Shown piece by piece: positions 34,119 through 45,700 of a stretch of DNA of 64,000 bases (position 1 is the first letter of the stretch; each line of letters opens with the position of its first letter). The stretch comes from Clytia hemisphaerica. Its lineage: Eukaryota > Cnidaria > Hydrozoa > Leptothecata > Clytiidae. The stretch lies in NCBI GenBank assembly GCA_902728285.1, contig CACVBU010000818.1, positions 310,001 through 374,000 on the forward strand, read 5' to 3'. Made by a program: the position numbers and the translations under genes. The notes under the pieces are model-generated. The model was given only the letters and a program-made list of their open reading frames with translations. It was not told where the DNA came from and made no database searches.

Positions 34119-35686
34119 AGGACCCTGCCGACCCACCGGACTTAACGAACACCGGACACACAAAAGTCTGGTGTAAAATGAGAATTTTTTTTACCACCGG
34201 ACGATTTCTACACCGGACTTAAGGAAGTCGGATGTCCGGTGTCGGAGAATGATATTTTTTCCCACCAGACAATCAAAACACCGAACATGACCAGTCCGCA
34301 GGGTTTTTTTCAAGCACTAAGCAATGCCTCCGTTTGTACTTTCAAATTGAGTTTTTAAAGGCGTAAGCCGCGCTATCCAGCCGGAAGCTGGGGGCTGGGG
34401 GGCGCCTCAAGCCCCCTCTGGGCCCAGGGCTAGCCATGGTGGGGGTTCAGGGGACGAAGCCCCTGAAAGCTGAGCATATTTCTGTCTTAACTAGCACTTT
34501 AAAACAGTGAAGCCCCTGAAAGCTGAGCATATTTCTGTCTTGACTAGCACTTTAATAAGTTAAAATTGAATGAATTTGTAGAATTTATCAATGAACTTCC
34601 TTAAAAGCCCTCTCAAAACTAACTGTCAAATTTAACTTGAACTCATATTCAAATAACAAATTAAAAAAACTACAAAATTATGTAAAGAACTGCTGCTAAA
34701 TGATAAAAAACTCCACTAGAATTATGCAAAATTTTTCAAAAGACACTCAAACGAGTGTGATTTTTCAAAAAGCTGAGCAAATTTTGTCTCAACTGGCACT
34801 TTGAATCAGCAAAAGTTGAATGTGTATAGTATACCTAGAATTTATCTATGATCAAAGTTAAATTACTGAAAATATCTAAATCACAGCTCTTTTTAAATGA
34901 GAAGATGATGAAAAATTTCACATTTTGAAAAATTAAAAAATGAACCACTAATGATATAGTAATAGTGGTGCTTCTAAACCAGCACTCTACATAATTGAAT
35001 GAGCTAATGAAAAATATAGATCTGTACAAAAACAATGAGAAAATAGGTTCCAAATAAGATGTTTCAAAAGATAGAAGAATGTAAATGTAATGTTACGTTG
35101 AAAAGTCAGTGTTCATAAATACTGGTATACATTCATTTGAAAACAAGTTTTTACATTTTGGCAGCAATTAAACTCAATTAAAAATTGTCTCCTTTATTGA
35201 ATATCAAGAATAATTTCAATTTCATCTTCAATCAAGGAGAAGCGGAGTATATAAAACTCAATTAAAAGAATCAACTGCAGCTGTGATAACTGAGTAAACT
35301 CTAACTATGGGTTTCATTCATTTTTAAATCCTTTTAATGGGTTTTAAAAATGGGGAAGAGAGACTTATAAAGTGCTTTATATGGTTAAATTTGATCTTTT
35401 ACTTTTTTCTTGTAAAAGAGAATAATAAACTTAAAATTTTCTTTCAAATTGAGTTTTTAAAACTCAATTTGAATTGAGTTTAATGCCTCTGTCTAACGGG
35501 GGCATTTGGGTGCTTGAAAAAACCACTGGTCCGGTGCGTCCAGTGTTTCTTAATTTTTTGTTTCATAAATGTCCGGCGTCCAAAATTCCCTGTATGCAAC
35601 ACCAGACTGACACCAGACTTATTGCGTCCGGTGTAGCGAAAGGATACTTTTTGTCACAGGACAGTCTGGTGCATCGGCAGGGTCCT
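34119..35686. mobile_element. 1.57 kb element with AGGACCCTGCCGA termini
   Basis: AGGACCCTGCCGA (34119-34131) is the exact reverse complement of TCGGCAGGGTCCT (35674-35686). Subterminal CACCGGAC and GTCCGGTG words also mirror each other. Outside flanks are TGCTTTAAAA and TGCTTAAAA, a possible eroded duplication. The interior has a tandem repeat containing AAGCTGAGCATATTTCTGTC. No transposase frame is seen. Confidence 0.7.
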
Positions 35687-35711
35687 GCTTAAAATCGAGA
35701 TTTTTCCACTA

Positions 35712-35960
35712 AGGCGGTAATAAAAAATATGTTCCGATCGTGTCGTCCGACCAACTGTTTACTTAAAAGGTTAACACGTGCGCACGCACATTAAGTTTGG
35801 CAAATTAAAGATGGCGGCATAAGATTCTGTTGATTGCCAACTTGATTCATCGGTATTTACTTGATCCTAAAAATCCGACAAAATTTACTACCGACCAACC
35901 GACCGACTGGATTTGCAGATGTTTTAGGACCTGAATGGAACATATTTTTTATTGCCGCCT
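35712..35960. mobile_element. MITE with AGGCGGTAATAAAAAATAT termini
   Basis: The left AGGCGGTAATAAAAAATATG and the right ATATTTTTTATTGCCGCCT are inverted repeats about 25 bp long with one mismatch. The interior has CCGACC repeats and no coding. It is similar in design to 48722-48910. Confidence 0.7.
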
Positions 35961-36709
35961 AACTGCCCGACCCTCCCACTTGATACAATCAATGATAAAT
36001 GTTTCCAATCAATAACCAAATCAATGACAGTTAGTCACACTAGCATCCCGCCGAAATGCGTATCATAGATTAATGCTGCGAAAGCGCTATATCGTTTACT
36101 TGATTCGCAAGCAAAAAAATGAAAACTTCTAAAGGGATTCATGAAAAAATAACCCAGCGCTTTTTAATGGAATTTTAACATTTTCAAAAACTATGAGAAA
36201 TTGTCTAAAATTTGAGCTATAGATGAAAGAATTTGAGCCAAGTTAACCTTAAAGACTAATTTAAAGATCAACTTCCCAAGAAAAAGATCTATGGGGAGAC
36301 GGAACCCACCTACCTTATTATTGGTATTATATTGCGTGTGTTCATTTTCTTTCTTGATTCCCACTTTTTGAATTTTTTGAAATAAAAAAAATAATTTTGC
36401 GCACCGCCGGATAGGCTATTTTACCAGACCTCAAACCATGAAAGTCTAAAAAAAAACAGGAGTTGAATGTGTCGGTAATTGGTCGTTCAAGATTTCTTTG
36501 AACATTCTTACTATCAATATTTAAGATTTCTAGCCTTCTAATATACCAGGTGCGCCACAAAAAAGTTTCTCTCTTTAGAGTTAATTTTCTCAAAGTCTGA
36601 AAATTTTAAAAGAATCATTCCTTTTTCATTGGAAAGGAGAATGATAAACTTAATTTTGATTGGTCCAGATTGGTCATAAATTGAATTAGGTTTATTAGAA
36701 CGAAAGTTA

Positions 36710-37065
36710 CCTTAAAGGAAGAAATTTTGGCAGGAATTTAATTTGGCGGATGGCCAAAAAAGTTTTTTCAGAGGGAATTTAATTTGGCGGATGGACGAAA
36801 AAACTAAATTTAGCGGGAATTTAATTTGGCGGTCGCTTAAAAATTTAACCTTAAGATGGCGTCAAAACAGCGAAAAATAGCAAAAACACCTTAAAAGAAA
36901 TCATATTTTCAAAATGTTTAATTTGACTTGAATTTAATTTGGCGGATGGTGGAAAAAAGAAATTTTGGCGGGAACTTAATTTGGCGGGAACTTAATTTGG
37001 CGGATTTCAGTCAAATCCGCCAAATCCGCCAAATTTTCTTTCCGCCAAAATTTCTTCCTTTAAGG
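36710..37065. mobile_element. Nested TA-flanked MITE, CCTTAAAGGAAG family
   Basis: The left CCTTAAAGGAAGAAATTTTG and the right CAAAATTTCTTCCTTTAAGG are exact inverted repeats flanked by TA. The interior repeats GGGAATTTAATTTGGCGGATGG-type units four to six times. Confidence 0.85.
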
Positions 37066-37168
37066 TATGCTCGATTGAATAAAAAAGTTACTTTCAGAAA
37101 TTCCTTGAAAGCGTTGAAAATCAACCTATCAAATTTTTATTGGCAGTCGCGATAGCCTTTGTACCATG

Positions 37169-37387
37169 AAGTCGGGTAACTTGCATCAGTGGAGGCTAAC
37201 AGGCATAGCCCTCAAATGACTGACCAATCGAAGCAGCAAAATTTCAAAACAAATTAACTACGCAGCTTCACTCATAGCTCTACTATACCATTTTTGTTTT
37301 GATTTAACTTTGTATTTTAAGGATCAGACAGGTCATTCATTTGAGGGCTATGCATGTTAGCCTCCACTGATGCAAGTTACCCGACTT
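37169..37387. mobile_element. Nested MITE, AAGTCGGGTAACTTGCATCAG family, copy 1
   Basis: The left AAGTCGGGTAACTTGCATCA and the right TGATGCAAGTTACCCGACTT are perfect inverted repeats. Long matching subterminal parts (GGCATAGCCCTCAAATGA) make about 55-bp arms. A second copy lies at 39731-39946. Confidence 0.85.
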
Positions 37388-37483
37388 AGCAGTGGTACGA
37401 ATAAAGATATAAAGTCAATGTTTTGATTTTAGATCTCAGGAAAGTTTACTTTAAAGAGAGAAACTTTTTTGTGGCGCACCTGG

Positions 37484-38123
37484 TACGAAAATTAAATAAG
37501 ACTTCCTCCACTAAACAAGTTTATGTTAAATTTCGTTATCTGTTAAATTTTGTTTTGAAAAGATATTTTCTCAAGCCAGAAAATGAAAAGCTCTTTATAA
37601 GCACACACGATTTCAGATTCAATTTGTAGACATAAAGTTGCTGGAGAATTTTGGAGGAAAGTATCAAGCAATAGAGTTCACCTTAAAGAAAACATTGATC
37701 GAAAAATCTTATCATTTGATGAAGGATTGCCAAGTTTACAGGCCTTTTTTTTGGTCCAAATATTTTTTACACTGCTGTCAGAAACAATGGATCTCGTCTC
37801 ATCTAACTTCTAAAGCTTAAATTAGCCAATAAGATTTCAGATAAAAGAGCTTATGAGCATGCATACATCGTAACTTTTTTAATCGTAAGGCGAGCTTGGT
37901 TACAATAGCATACATCTCTTGTTTCTTTATGTTTATGTGTTTATGTTTCTTTTCTTTAAAGTTGATGCAAAGTAGTACAATGTGTACTTAGCTCAAGGCT
38001 AATCAATATCAACTATTAATTACAAATCTATCTAGAATGTTGATACTCAAGATCAACTATTATATACAAATTAATTTAAATTCAATCAATGAAACCAACG
38101 CCATGGATAAAAGTACGACAGTT
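37484..38123. other. Non-coding AT-rich DNA, nothing recognised
   Basis: Short frames only (37423-37629, 37638-37820), with no splice context or recognisable residues. Confidence 0.4.
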
Positions 38124-38760
38124 TCAGCAAGGACAAGTAGTGGGCCCCCATTGCTTGATTTCTTTTTTAAATTCATCTAGTTTTTTAAAGTCATCAGGAA
38201 GGGTAGCCCAGATTTTAGGTCCCAGGAAAGCTAAAGACGATTTTCCATTCATTTCACTTTCAACTACTCTACTACGAAAGGAATTCCTTTTTCTCGTTTT
38301 GATCTTACATTGGTTTTTGAGAAATATTTTACTTTCTGATTCATTGAGTTTTGATTTAAATAGCTCTGTGGATAAGGATTGAATTGCTCGTTGATGGAAG
38401 GTGGAACCATTGTCAAGTTTCAACAGATCATCGAATGATGAGTTGTATTCTGAGTAAACGATTCTCAAGCATCGATTGTTGATCCACTAAAGCTCTGCTA
38501 TGAAACATCCATATGAGAGGACAGTAATTGAAGTGGCATTTAATGAAAGCATTCATCAAGCGTTTCTTTTTTTCTAAAGTGAGATATGTGCTCATTCTGG
38601 CTAAGGCGGTTATTTTCAAACTAGCTTTCTTGCTAAGATTTTCTATATGCGATTCAAACGTCAAAAGATTATTGAAGGTTACTTCAAGAATCTTTGACGT
38701 TTTGGTATTGAAAACAGTTTCTTCTCTAATATTTAGATAGAGCGAGTCGTCAATATGATG
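38124..38760 (-). pseudogene. Non-LTR retrotransposon (LINE) fragment, C-terminal part of ORF2
   Basis: On the minus strand two overlapping frames read as one decayed product. The upstream part has LTFESHIENLSKKA and NYCPLIWMFHSR; the downstream part has FLGPKIWATLPDDFK. These words are characteristic of the region after the reverse-transcriptase domain in CR1/jockey-like LINEs of invertebrates. A frameshift near 38440 and missing 5' sequence make it a dead fragment. Confidence 0.8.
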
Positions 38761-39730
38761 TTAACTATTAGCTGACATTTGTCAGCATTACCAACCATTT
38801 GATTAATCGAAAGCCATGTGAAGATTTTTTCTGCTACAGAGCTTAGTTTACCACTACTTCAATCCAGGTAGGAGCACTAACATAGGGTGTCGTATCGTCC
38901 GCATAACCTCCATGCTCAAACACTGACCTATTTACATGTGTGGAATTATTTTTACTTTAGCGTATGAACAAGGCCTTAGAAATCGAAGCACTGTCTCTGG
39001 AATTGAATGACAAAATTTAGTTGGTTGATATTCAGGCACTCGGCTATTTTGTCTCGTTTTAAGTTTTCAAGTTTTATTAATTAATTTTCTTGGGAACTTA
39101 GGGAGGGGACTTAAATAAACCTGAAAATGTCTTCATATCATGAAAACAGTTGTACATTCAATTAACCAGAATTTTGTCAAAGTTTAACTACTAACTACAT
39201 GATAGTTAGTCATAATCAAAATTCTATTCGAATTTCTTGCAAATTATGCAATTTACTCAAAATCTGGTCCAAGATATCGTCTTAACTTTTTTTAGCTTTA
39301 TTACCCCTACTACTAATGTTTTTTGGAATCAGCATAAAATTTCTGATAATTTGATATGCCACATGACTATGTTTTGAGAAAGTTGGTGTTAAGCTATTAT
39401 TGGTCCGGGGTTGCGCTGGGTACCCCGCAGAAATGGGGCCCGGGGGGACCCTGAAAAGGGTCCCCGGTCAAAATTTTTGATTTTTTTCTTCTTTTTATAT
39501 AATTTGGTAGCTTTTGTACATATGCCACTAAATTCTTTCTAATTTTCTTTTTTTAAGTCCCCTCCCTACTTGAACTTGATTCAGGTAACTCTCATCCTTG
39601 TTGTTGCAAATACTTCCTGTAGATGACTGATGTTGTTTTTTCTGAAAGCTTGATTTCCTAGTGTGGCTAACTGAATGAATACACCTTTCTCATAATTCGC
39701 AGAGTTTTGGCAGTCTACGCTTAAACTCCT
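38741..39730. other. Non-coding DNA; short GC patch near 39400
   Basis: No gene. 39400-39470 (GGGGCCCGGGGGGACCCTG) is a short GC-rich palindromic patch in otherwise AT-rich sequence. Confidence 0.35.
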
Positions 39731-39946
39731 ACTCGTAACTTGCATCAGTGGAGGCAAACATGCATAGCCCTCAAATGAATGACCTGTCTGGTCATTAAAA
39801 CACAAGTAAAATCCAAACAAAAATGATAAAGTAGAGCTGGGGGCGGAGCTGCGTATTTCATTTGTTTGAAATTTTGCTGCTTTGATTGGTCAGTCATTTG
39901 ATGGCTATGCAAGTTTCCCTTCACTGATGCAACTTACCCCACACTT
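39731..39946. mobile_element. MITE, AACTTGCATCAGTGGAGGC family, copy 2
   Basis: It shares arms with 37169-37387 (AACTTGCATCAGTGGAGGC and GGCTATGCAAG...TTCACTGATGCAA) but in the opposite orientation and more diverged. The interior words TAGAGCT and TTGATTGGTCAGTCATTTGA match copy 1 in reverse complement. Confidence 0.75.
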
Positions 39947-40482
39947 CACTGTATATCAAGCTTACAGGATTTGGAGTGCGGGCTGATTTTACTTTCATTT
40001 TCAGTGGTTTGTTGACAATCTTACTCTCGCATCAAATTCCCGCTTTCTTCAGTAAATTGAAGATGAGAAAAAAACCTAAGGCTTAGGATCACGGATTGAA
40101 ACAAATAAAAAAGCTTTCATGAAGGGTGAGATTTTACAGCTGCCCTCTTATTTGTCAATTTTGTTGTGTTAACGTCAACATTGTATTGTTGCAAAGGGAA
40201 AGATAAAAAGAGTTAAGACTAGCCTAGTTTCTAATCCTGGTATAGGAGTTTACGTCTAGACTGATTGGTTATTGCTTAGCTGACAATCACAAATAACTTT
40301 CGTTTGTGTCATTTTTAGGCAAAAAAATGAGTCCGTTGGTTGGGGAAAAAAAGGTTGGAAAAACGACTATCCATTCAGCTGACCAAAATGACACAAAAAT
40401 GTAGTTCATTTTTTTATCTGGTTAAAATCAGTCTTTATCATGTACACGATAAACAAAAGAAATTTATAAAAACACAAAAGAA

Positions 40483-40829
40483 AATGTCTGTCTGTCTGTC
40501 TGTCTGTCACAAAAACTTAAGGGCAGTCTGGAGACTTCAAAAATGCTTGAATTTGTCTGAAATTTGGCACACTTGTTCCTTGGGTGAATATTATTTGGGG
40601 ATGTTTTTTTCATTTTTTAAAAATTTTGATTTTTGAGGCCTGGGGCGAGTTTTTCACCAAAACGAGGCTAAAACTTTGGGACAGCCTGGAGACTTCAAAA
40701 AATTTTCGATTTGGCTGAAATCTTGGCACACTTGTTCCTTGGATGAATATCTGGGGGTCTACAATTGGGTCTTTGAATAATTTGAAGCCACTGGAGTTGA
40801 GCCCAGTGCGTTGCGTATGTTTGACTATT
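40483..40829 (+). repeat. Interspersed element, family A copy 3 (headless)
   Basis: It begins at an ATG-TCTG microsatellite and runs through two CTTGTTCCTTGG units to GAGTTGAGCCCAGTGCGTTG. The CTCAACTTCAGTTGAG head is missing. Confidence 0.7.
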
Positions 40830-40844
40830 TTTGAAGGATAAGAA

Positions 40845-41880
40845 TTCGGCGGGTGTGGATGGTTTGGCGTTGCCCCCAAATTTGCGCTGCATAAGATATG
40901 TGACATTGAAAAAGAGAAAAATACAATGAAGTTAATGTTTTCTTGTCGAAATAATGCCGAAGTTTACTCAGAGCTCCGTTAGCTCTCTTTAGTTTATTGC
41001 AGACAAAATCGATGTGGTGTTCCAGTTTCCATGTTCATCAATATACACACCAAGGTATTTTACGACTTTGCTGGGTCTGAGCCGATGCCTGTTGATTTTA
41101 ATTTTCAAGTTGTAATCGATCTTCTTACGTATTGGACGAAATAATAAGAGCTTGGTTTTCCTAGCGTTTATAGAGATTTTATTAGCTTTGATCCAATTCA
41201 TAAGAAGCTTCAGATCAATATTAGCTTGTTTGGCGATCGGTTTCAAAGATTCATTCGCAAAAAAGAGCATAGTATCATCAACAAACAAACTGACAAGAGA
41301 ATAGCGAAGAGCAATATGAAGATCATTAACATAAAGGAGATTGAGTAGAGGGCCTACTTTAATGGTATAAACTTTCGCGGATTTCGCAGATTGGAGTGTC
41401 ACCCGCAAAAATCTGCAAAATTAAATCCCAATGGAAATTTGGGAAAACTCAAAATATGTCAAACAAATACTATTTGCAAGGCTCGAAATAACGATTTCAA
41501 GTGGGTCGGACAAAATGTCCGATCAGGCTGGTTTAGCTTGAAAATTATGATTTTTGGGTCGGATATGAAGCTATTTGGGTCGGAATATGTCCGATGTCCG
41601 ACTGTTATTTTGAGCCCTGCTTTGAATGTTTACTGGCATCAAAGAAGCGCTACTAATAATGTGTATTTCAAAACAATTAAAATGCATGGTTGACAGTAGA
41701 AGTCACAAAATCGTGAAAATATTGCCACCCAATAGTGCCATGCGCGAAATTAAGTCCCAGCCGAAATTTTTGAGTTTCGTGGATAGGCCAAACCGCAAAA
41801 TTTAATCCCCGCAAAAGTTTATCCCATTAAAGCAAAACAGAACCTGGAGGGACACCATGTTGTATGTGTTTAGAAGAAGA
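40845..41880 (-). pseudogene. LINE reverse-transcriptase fragment, split by a MITE
   Basis: On the minus strand the RT reads HGVPPGSVL (just above 41833), then after the MITE PLLNLLYVNDLH, the catalytic-site region FVDDTMLFF, and SINARKTKLLLF...VKYLGVYIDEHGNW. A one-base shift near 40989 leads into KLKRANGALSKLRHYF and YAAQIWGQ. The [F/Y]xDD box and the GVPxGSxLGPLL motif identify a non-LTR RT. It is decayed and lacks its 5' part. Confidence 0.85.
41357..41832. mobile_element. MITE with CTTTAATGG/CCATTAAAG termini inside the LINE RT
   Basis: The left CTTTAATGGTATAAACTTTC and the right AAAAGTTTATCCCATTAAAG are inverted repeats with few mismatches. Removing it rejoins the RT motif between VL and (G)PLL, which proves it is an insertion. 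TA precedes the left end; the right flank is CA, perhaps a mutated TA. Confidence 0.85.
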
Positions 41881-42352
41881 GTTTTTATATTCGGGGGGAC
41901 CTAAATCTTTGGGGGGGACCTATTTTGTTGCCTGAGACCCGGTTTAATATGACTCTATCGACGCACCAGACTTACAGAGGTGCTGGAGGGGACACTTCCA
42001 TTATCAAATGAGAAAACTTATTACCACCCAGAAATCTTTAAACACGGGTATGGACGTGAATCAGTCTAATGTGTTCAGTGTGCGCTAAAGGCTAAAGAAA
42101 AAAGTCCTGTGTCTGTCAGGTGTCAAGAACTCAAGTAAGGTAATACTGGACAAACTACAGACAGTTTTTCAGACCTAACAGAGAGTTTGGTGTGTCAGCA
42201 TGGTTGTTGTTTAATTTAATTTCTGAAATTTAGTTTGGTTACATTTTGCTCAACTAGCCTTTTTATCACACAAAATTTACATTGTTGATTGTTAAAAGAC
42301 CTCTAAATTTGTTTTGTTTTTCTTCTAATCTAAGGTTGGTAAGCCATTTGTC

Positions 42353-42524
42353 ATGCTAAGAATAATACCCGAAGTTGTCATAAGATTGAGTCGCCCTGTT
42401 TTTGTATCAAAAACCCTACTTCCACTGAGAGCTTTGAACAGAGGATTTTCTTTGAAGTCACCAATATTGATCCATTATCTGGAGAAACCCTCATTGAAAT
42501 TCTATTCTATATTGGCAGGTGCAG
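42353..42524 (+). CDS. Alternative first exon of AsnRS encoding a mitochondrial presequence
   Basis: ATG opens 57 codons without a stop and ends in phase 1 at GCAG|GTCAGT. The spare G joins AC at 42742 to give Asp-Met-Ala-Pro in the AsnRS frame. The peptide (MLRIIPEVVIRLSRPVFVSK to start) is rich in Arg, Lys, Leu and Ser with only two acidic residues. It contains RALNRGF|SL, a plausible processing site, and looks like a classic matrix-targeting presequence. The frame stops within three codons past the donor, so it only makes sense as a spliced exon. It lies 217 bases before the common exon. Confidence 0.7.
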
Positions 42525-42741
42525 GTCAGTGAACATTTGGTGTATTATAGCTATTCTTTGTCAAAATGTTTTCAATGTGACCTGCCCTGCCTTCTTTCCC
42601 TTGTCATTTTTCTATTACCGTGTATACAAATCAATATTTTTAATACTTTTAACAAGTTTTTATTTTCCTGAAAAATGTTGTCATGCTAAATTTATTTTCA
42701 TTGTGTTTTCATCAACATTAAACCTTTCCTCGTTTATTTAG

Positions 42742-45700
42742 ACATGGCACCAATATACACATCCGATAAAAATGGTAACGATGAAACTGGTGATGGTTCA
42801 GAGGCTAAACCTTTCAAAACAGTTCTCCGCGCCATGCACCATGTTGGTGCTGAGCCTTTCCCACAGATCATGGTTGACACAAAAGACCCAGAAAAAGCTG
42901 GATTTGATATCATTGCCAAGGCACAATTAAAGAAAATGACAAAACTTTTTGGTCAAGAAAAACGGAAAATGGAAAACCAAAAGAAACAGGAGGTAAAATA
43001 AAAAAGTAAAAGTTTGAAAATTTTTATTTTGTTATCAGTATTTGCCTTCTATATGAACGGCCTTAACTGAATAATTCAGTAATATTATCATACAAAATAA
43101 ATTTTGATTTTGAAAGGAGGTAAAGTTCTTTGGGTGATTAGTTTCAATAGTCATATGTTAAACTCGTGTAATCTCAAAATTGAACTCTTGGGATTTTTGT
43201 TTTGAAATTTTCAAAGGGACTTTTTCTAAACAAAATCTTTTTCAAACCTAATTTTGATCTAAATTTTTGTTCCAGGCTGAGAAAGCAGCACAACACGAGA
43301 AAAACTTAGAAGAAGCCAAAAAGATAACAATAGAAGAGGATAAAAGTTTACCAGCAGCCAAAAAGGTAAAAGATTTAACTCAAAACTAAGATAAAAGTTT
43401 TTTTTGAATCGTGTGACCACCTTGAAGTCTCTGCTGACTGAGCTAACCTTATAACCTAAAGTCATTCGATAGAATTTTATATTATATTTTTTCAACTGTA
43501 GATCAAACTGCGAGTTGCTAAAGACCATAGAGATCAAAGAATAAAAGTTTATGGATGGGTTCACCGGCTTCGTCAACAAGGTATTAAAATGTCCTTCCCC
43601 TTTTTACCACAACTTTTAATTAACTTAATATTCATAAAGAACCTTAAAACTTCTTACATAAATAAAATTTGCAAAAAAATTAATAGAATCTCAAAAGTGT
43701 TCTGTGGTGCCTCAGAATTTACTTTGTCTTGCTCAGTACCAATACTTTTAATTCAGTGCTTACAGTCCACTTTTAATATTTTATTCCTCAACTTCAGGTA
43801 AAAACCTAATGTTTATCGTACTACGGGATGGCACTGGATTTTTACAATGTGTCCTCGCTGACAAACTCTGTCAAACATACAATGCTGTCAGACTAACCAC
43901 AGAGTCTTCAGTCTGTTTGTATGGAACACTCCAAGCTGTCCCAGAAGGGAAAAGTGTAAGAAGAAGTTTTTCGTTCAGATTTTGGTATTTTACTTGTAAT
44001 ATCTCTGTTTGTAGCGATGACCTATTTTCTCTGTTCTATTCTCATACTATTGCTTTCATCAAGTAATCTTCACTCTTTTTCTTTAATTTGACTAAACTTG
44101 TCGTTGACATTATTAATATTTTCATCTGGCTTCCGCTTTAGTAAATATCTTTTTTTATCTGCTCTTCCTAGACGTCAACGACAAGAACTTTGCAATGTCT
44201 CTCTCAAAATCCATTTAGATTTTTGTAAAAAGCTTATGTGAGTGACAGAAATAAGTGCTCCTTTCTTGGTCAAAAATATAGTAGGATGCTCTTATTTTTC
44301 AGGCACCTGGTGGTCATGAGCTCATTGTTGATTATTGGGAAGTTGTTGGTTTTGCACCTCCAGGTGGTGCTGATCTTGTTGTAAATGAGGTAAGATGAAA
44401 TATTTTGGAAGTTTCACTCATATCCTTCCTTTCCTTCATAGTTGTTGAGGTCTCCTCCCGTTTGATACCCCTTTGATAGAATCTAATCTAATTCCAAATT
44501 TAAAATTATTTGAAATTGCCTATTTATTAACGATTTTTAAATGAAGTTGATTTTAAAGTCGGTTAATGCACACCATTCAACCAACTTAGTACATAAGCCT
44601 GTTTTAGTTCCGGTTTGCCCTAGACATTGATTGCCAATCAGTTAAAAAGCTTTCACGCCATAGCCTCCAGCATTTTATTGTCACGGGCCTTACCTTTTAA
44701 TAATCCACCAACATGACTGTGAATTGCAGGCTCAGAAGTTGGATTAGAAGCCCAATGTTTTTTTTTATTTCTTAGACATCCAGCGTTGATACCTTATTGG
44801 ACCAAAGACATTTAGCACTAAGGGGAGAGTTTGTAAGTAATTTTCATTCACTGCCCTGTATATTATGCTTATATTCCCTCTTTTCCTGCACTGCTGACTT
44901 CAAGCATCTATTTTATGTCAAGTATAATCAAATCAGTAAAAGTAATGCCAAACTAATTTCTCTAAGATATTGACTATTGGTTAACGTATTTTCGTTTTGA
45001 TTTCAGCTTTCCAAAATCATGAGAGTCCGCTCAAGGGTCACACAATGGTAATAACACTTAATTCAGTTAAAGGTTTTCTTTTTACATAAAGTGTTCTCAT
45101 ATATCAGACACATATTTCATATCAGGACAGTTTCTGCCTATTGTTATATTATGCTGATATAAACAAAAGATGTTTTTCTTTCCCTCTTTCTAATCATCTC
45201 GCTCCACCTCCGTGTCGATCTAATGTGAAAAAGTTTGTAAATTAAAATTGATGAGTAAGCAAACGATATCACTCTTATTTAAAAACAAAACCTTTAAGCT
45301 CAGCCATCTGAAACTATTTTTCATAACAACAGTGATATCCTTCTTCTCGTTCTCACAAGATCCAGTAGATACTAATTTTACAATTTAAAAATGATAACCA
45401 AAGGGGTTCATCTTATAATTTTTATGCTCTGTAGATTGAGAAAATTTTACACGATGTCTGAAACGGCTTTATTCTTTTGATAAAAAATTTTTGAATTTAT
45501 TTTTCATGATTTCATTTTATTTCAGTTTCAGAGATCATTACTTCGCCCGTGGATACACAGAGATGTGTCCACCTACCATGGTGCAGACACAATGTGAGGG
45601 AGGTAGCACGCTCTTCAAATTTGATTATTTCGGTGAACCAGCCTATTTGACACAATCATCTCAATTGTACCTTGAAACTGCCTGTCCAGCTGTCGGTGAC

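Larger units (their letters stand above)
36546..37483. mobile_element. TA-flanked element with CCAGGTGCGCCAC termini, carrying two nested elements
   Basis: The ends CCAGGTGCGCCACAAAAAAG and CTTTTTTGTGGCGCACCTGG are perfect inverted repeats of 20 bp, extending imperfectly further in, with TA on both sides. The elements at 36710-37065 and 37169-37387 lie inside it. Confidence 0.85.

Noticed and set aside
39400-39470. GC-rich palindromic patch as a possible gene or CpG island
   Set aside because: It is too short and shows no adjacent exon or other support.
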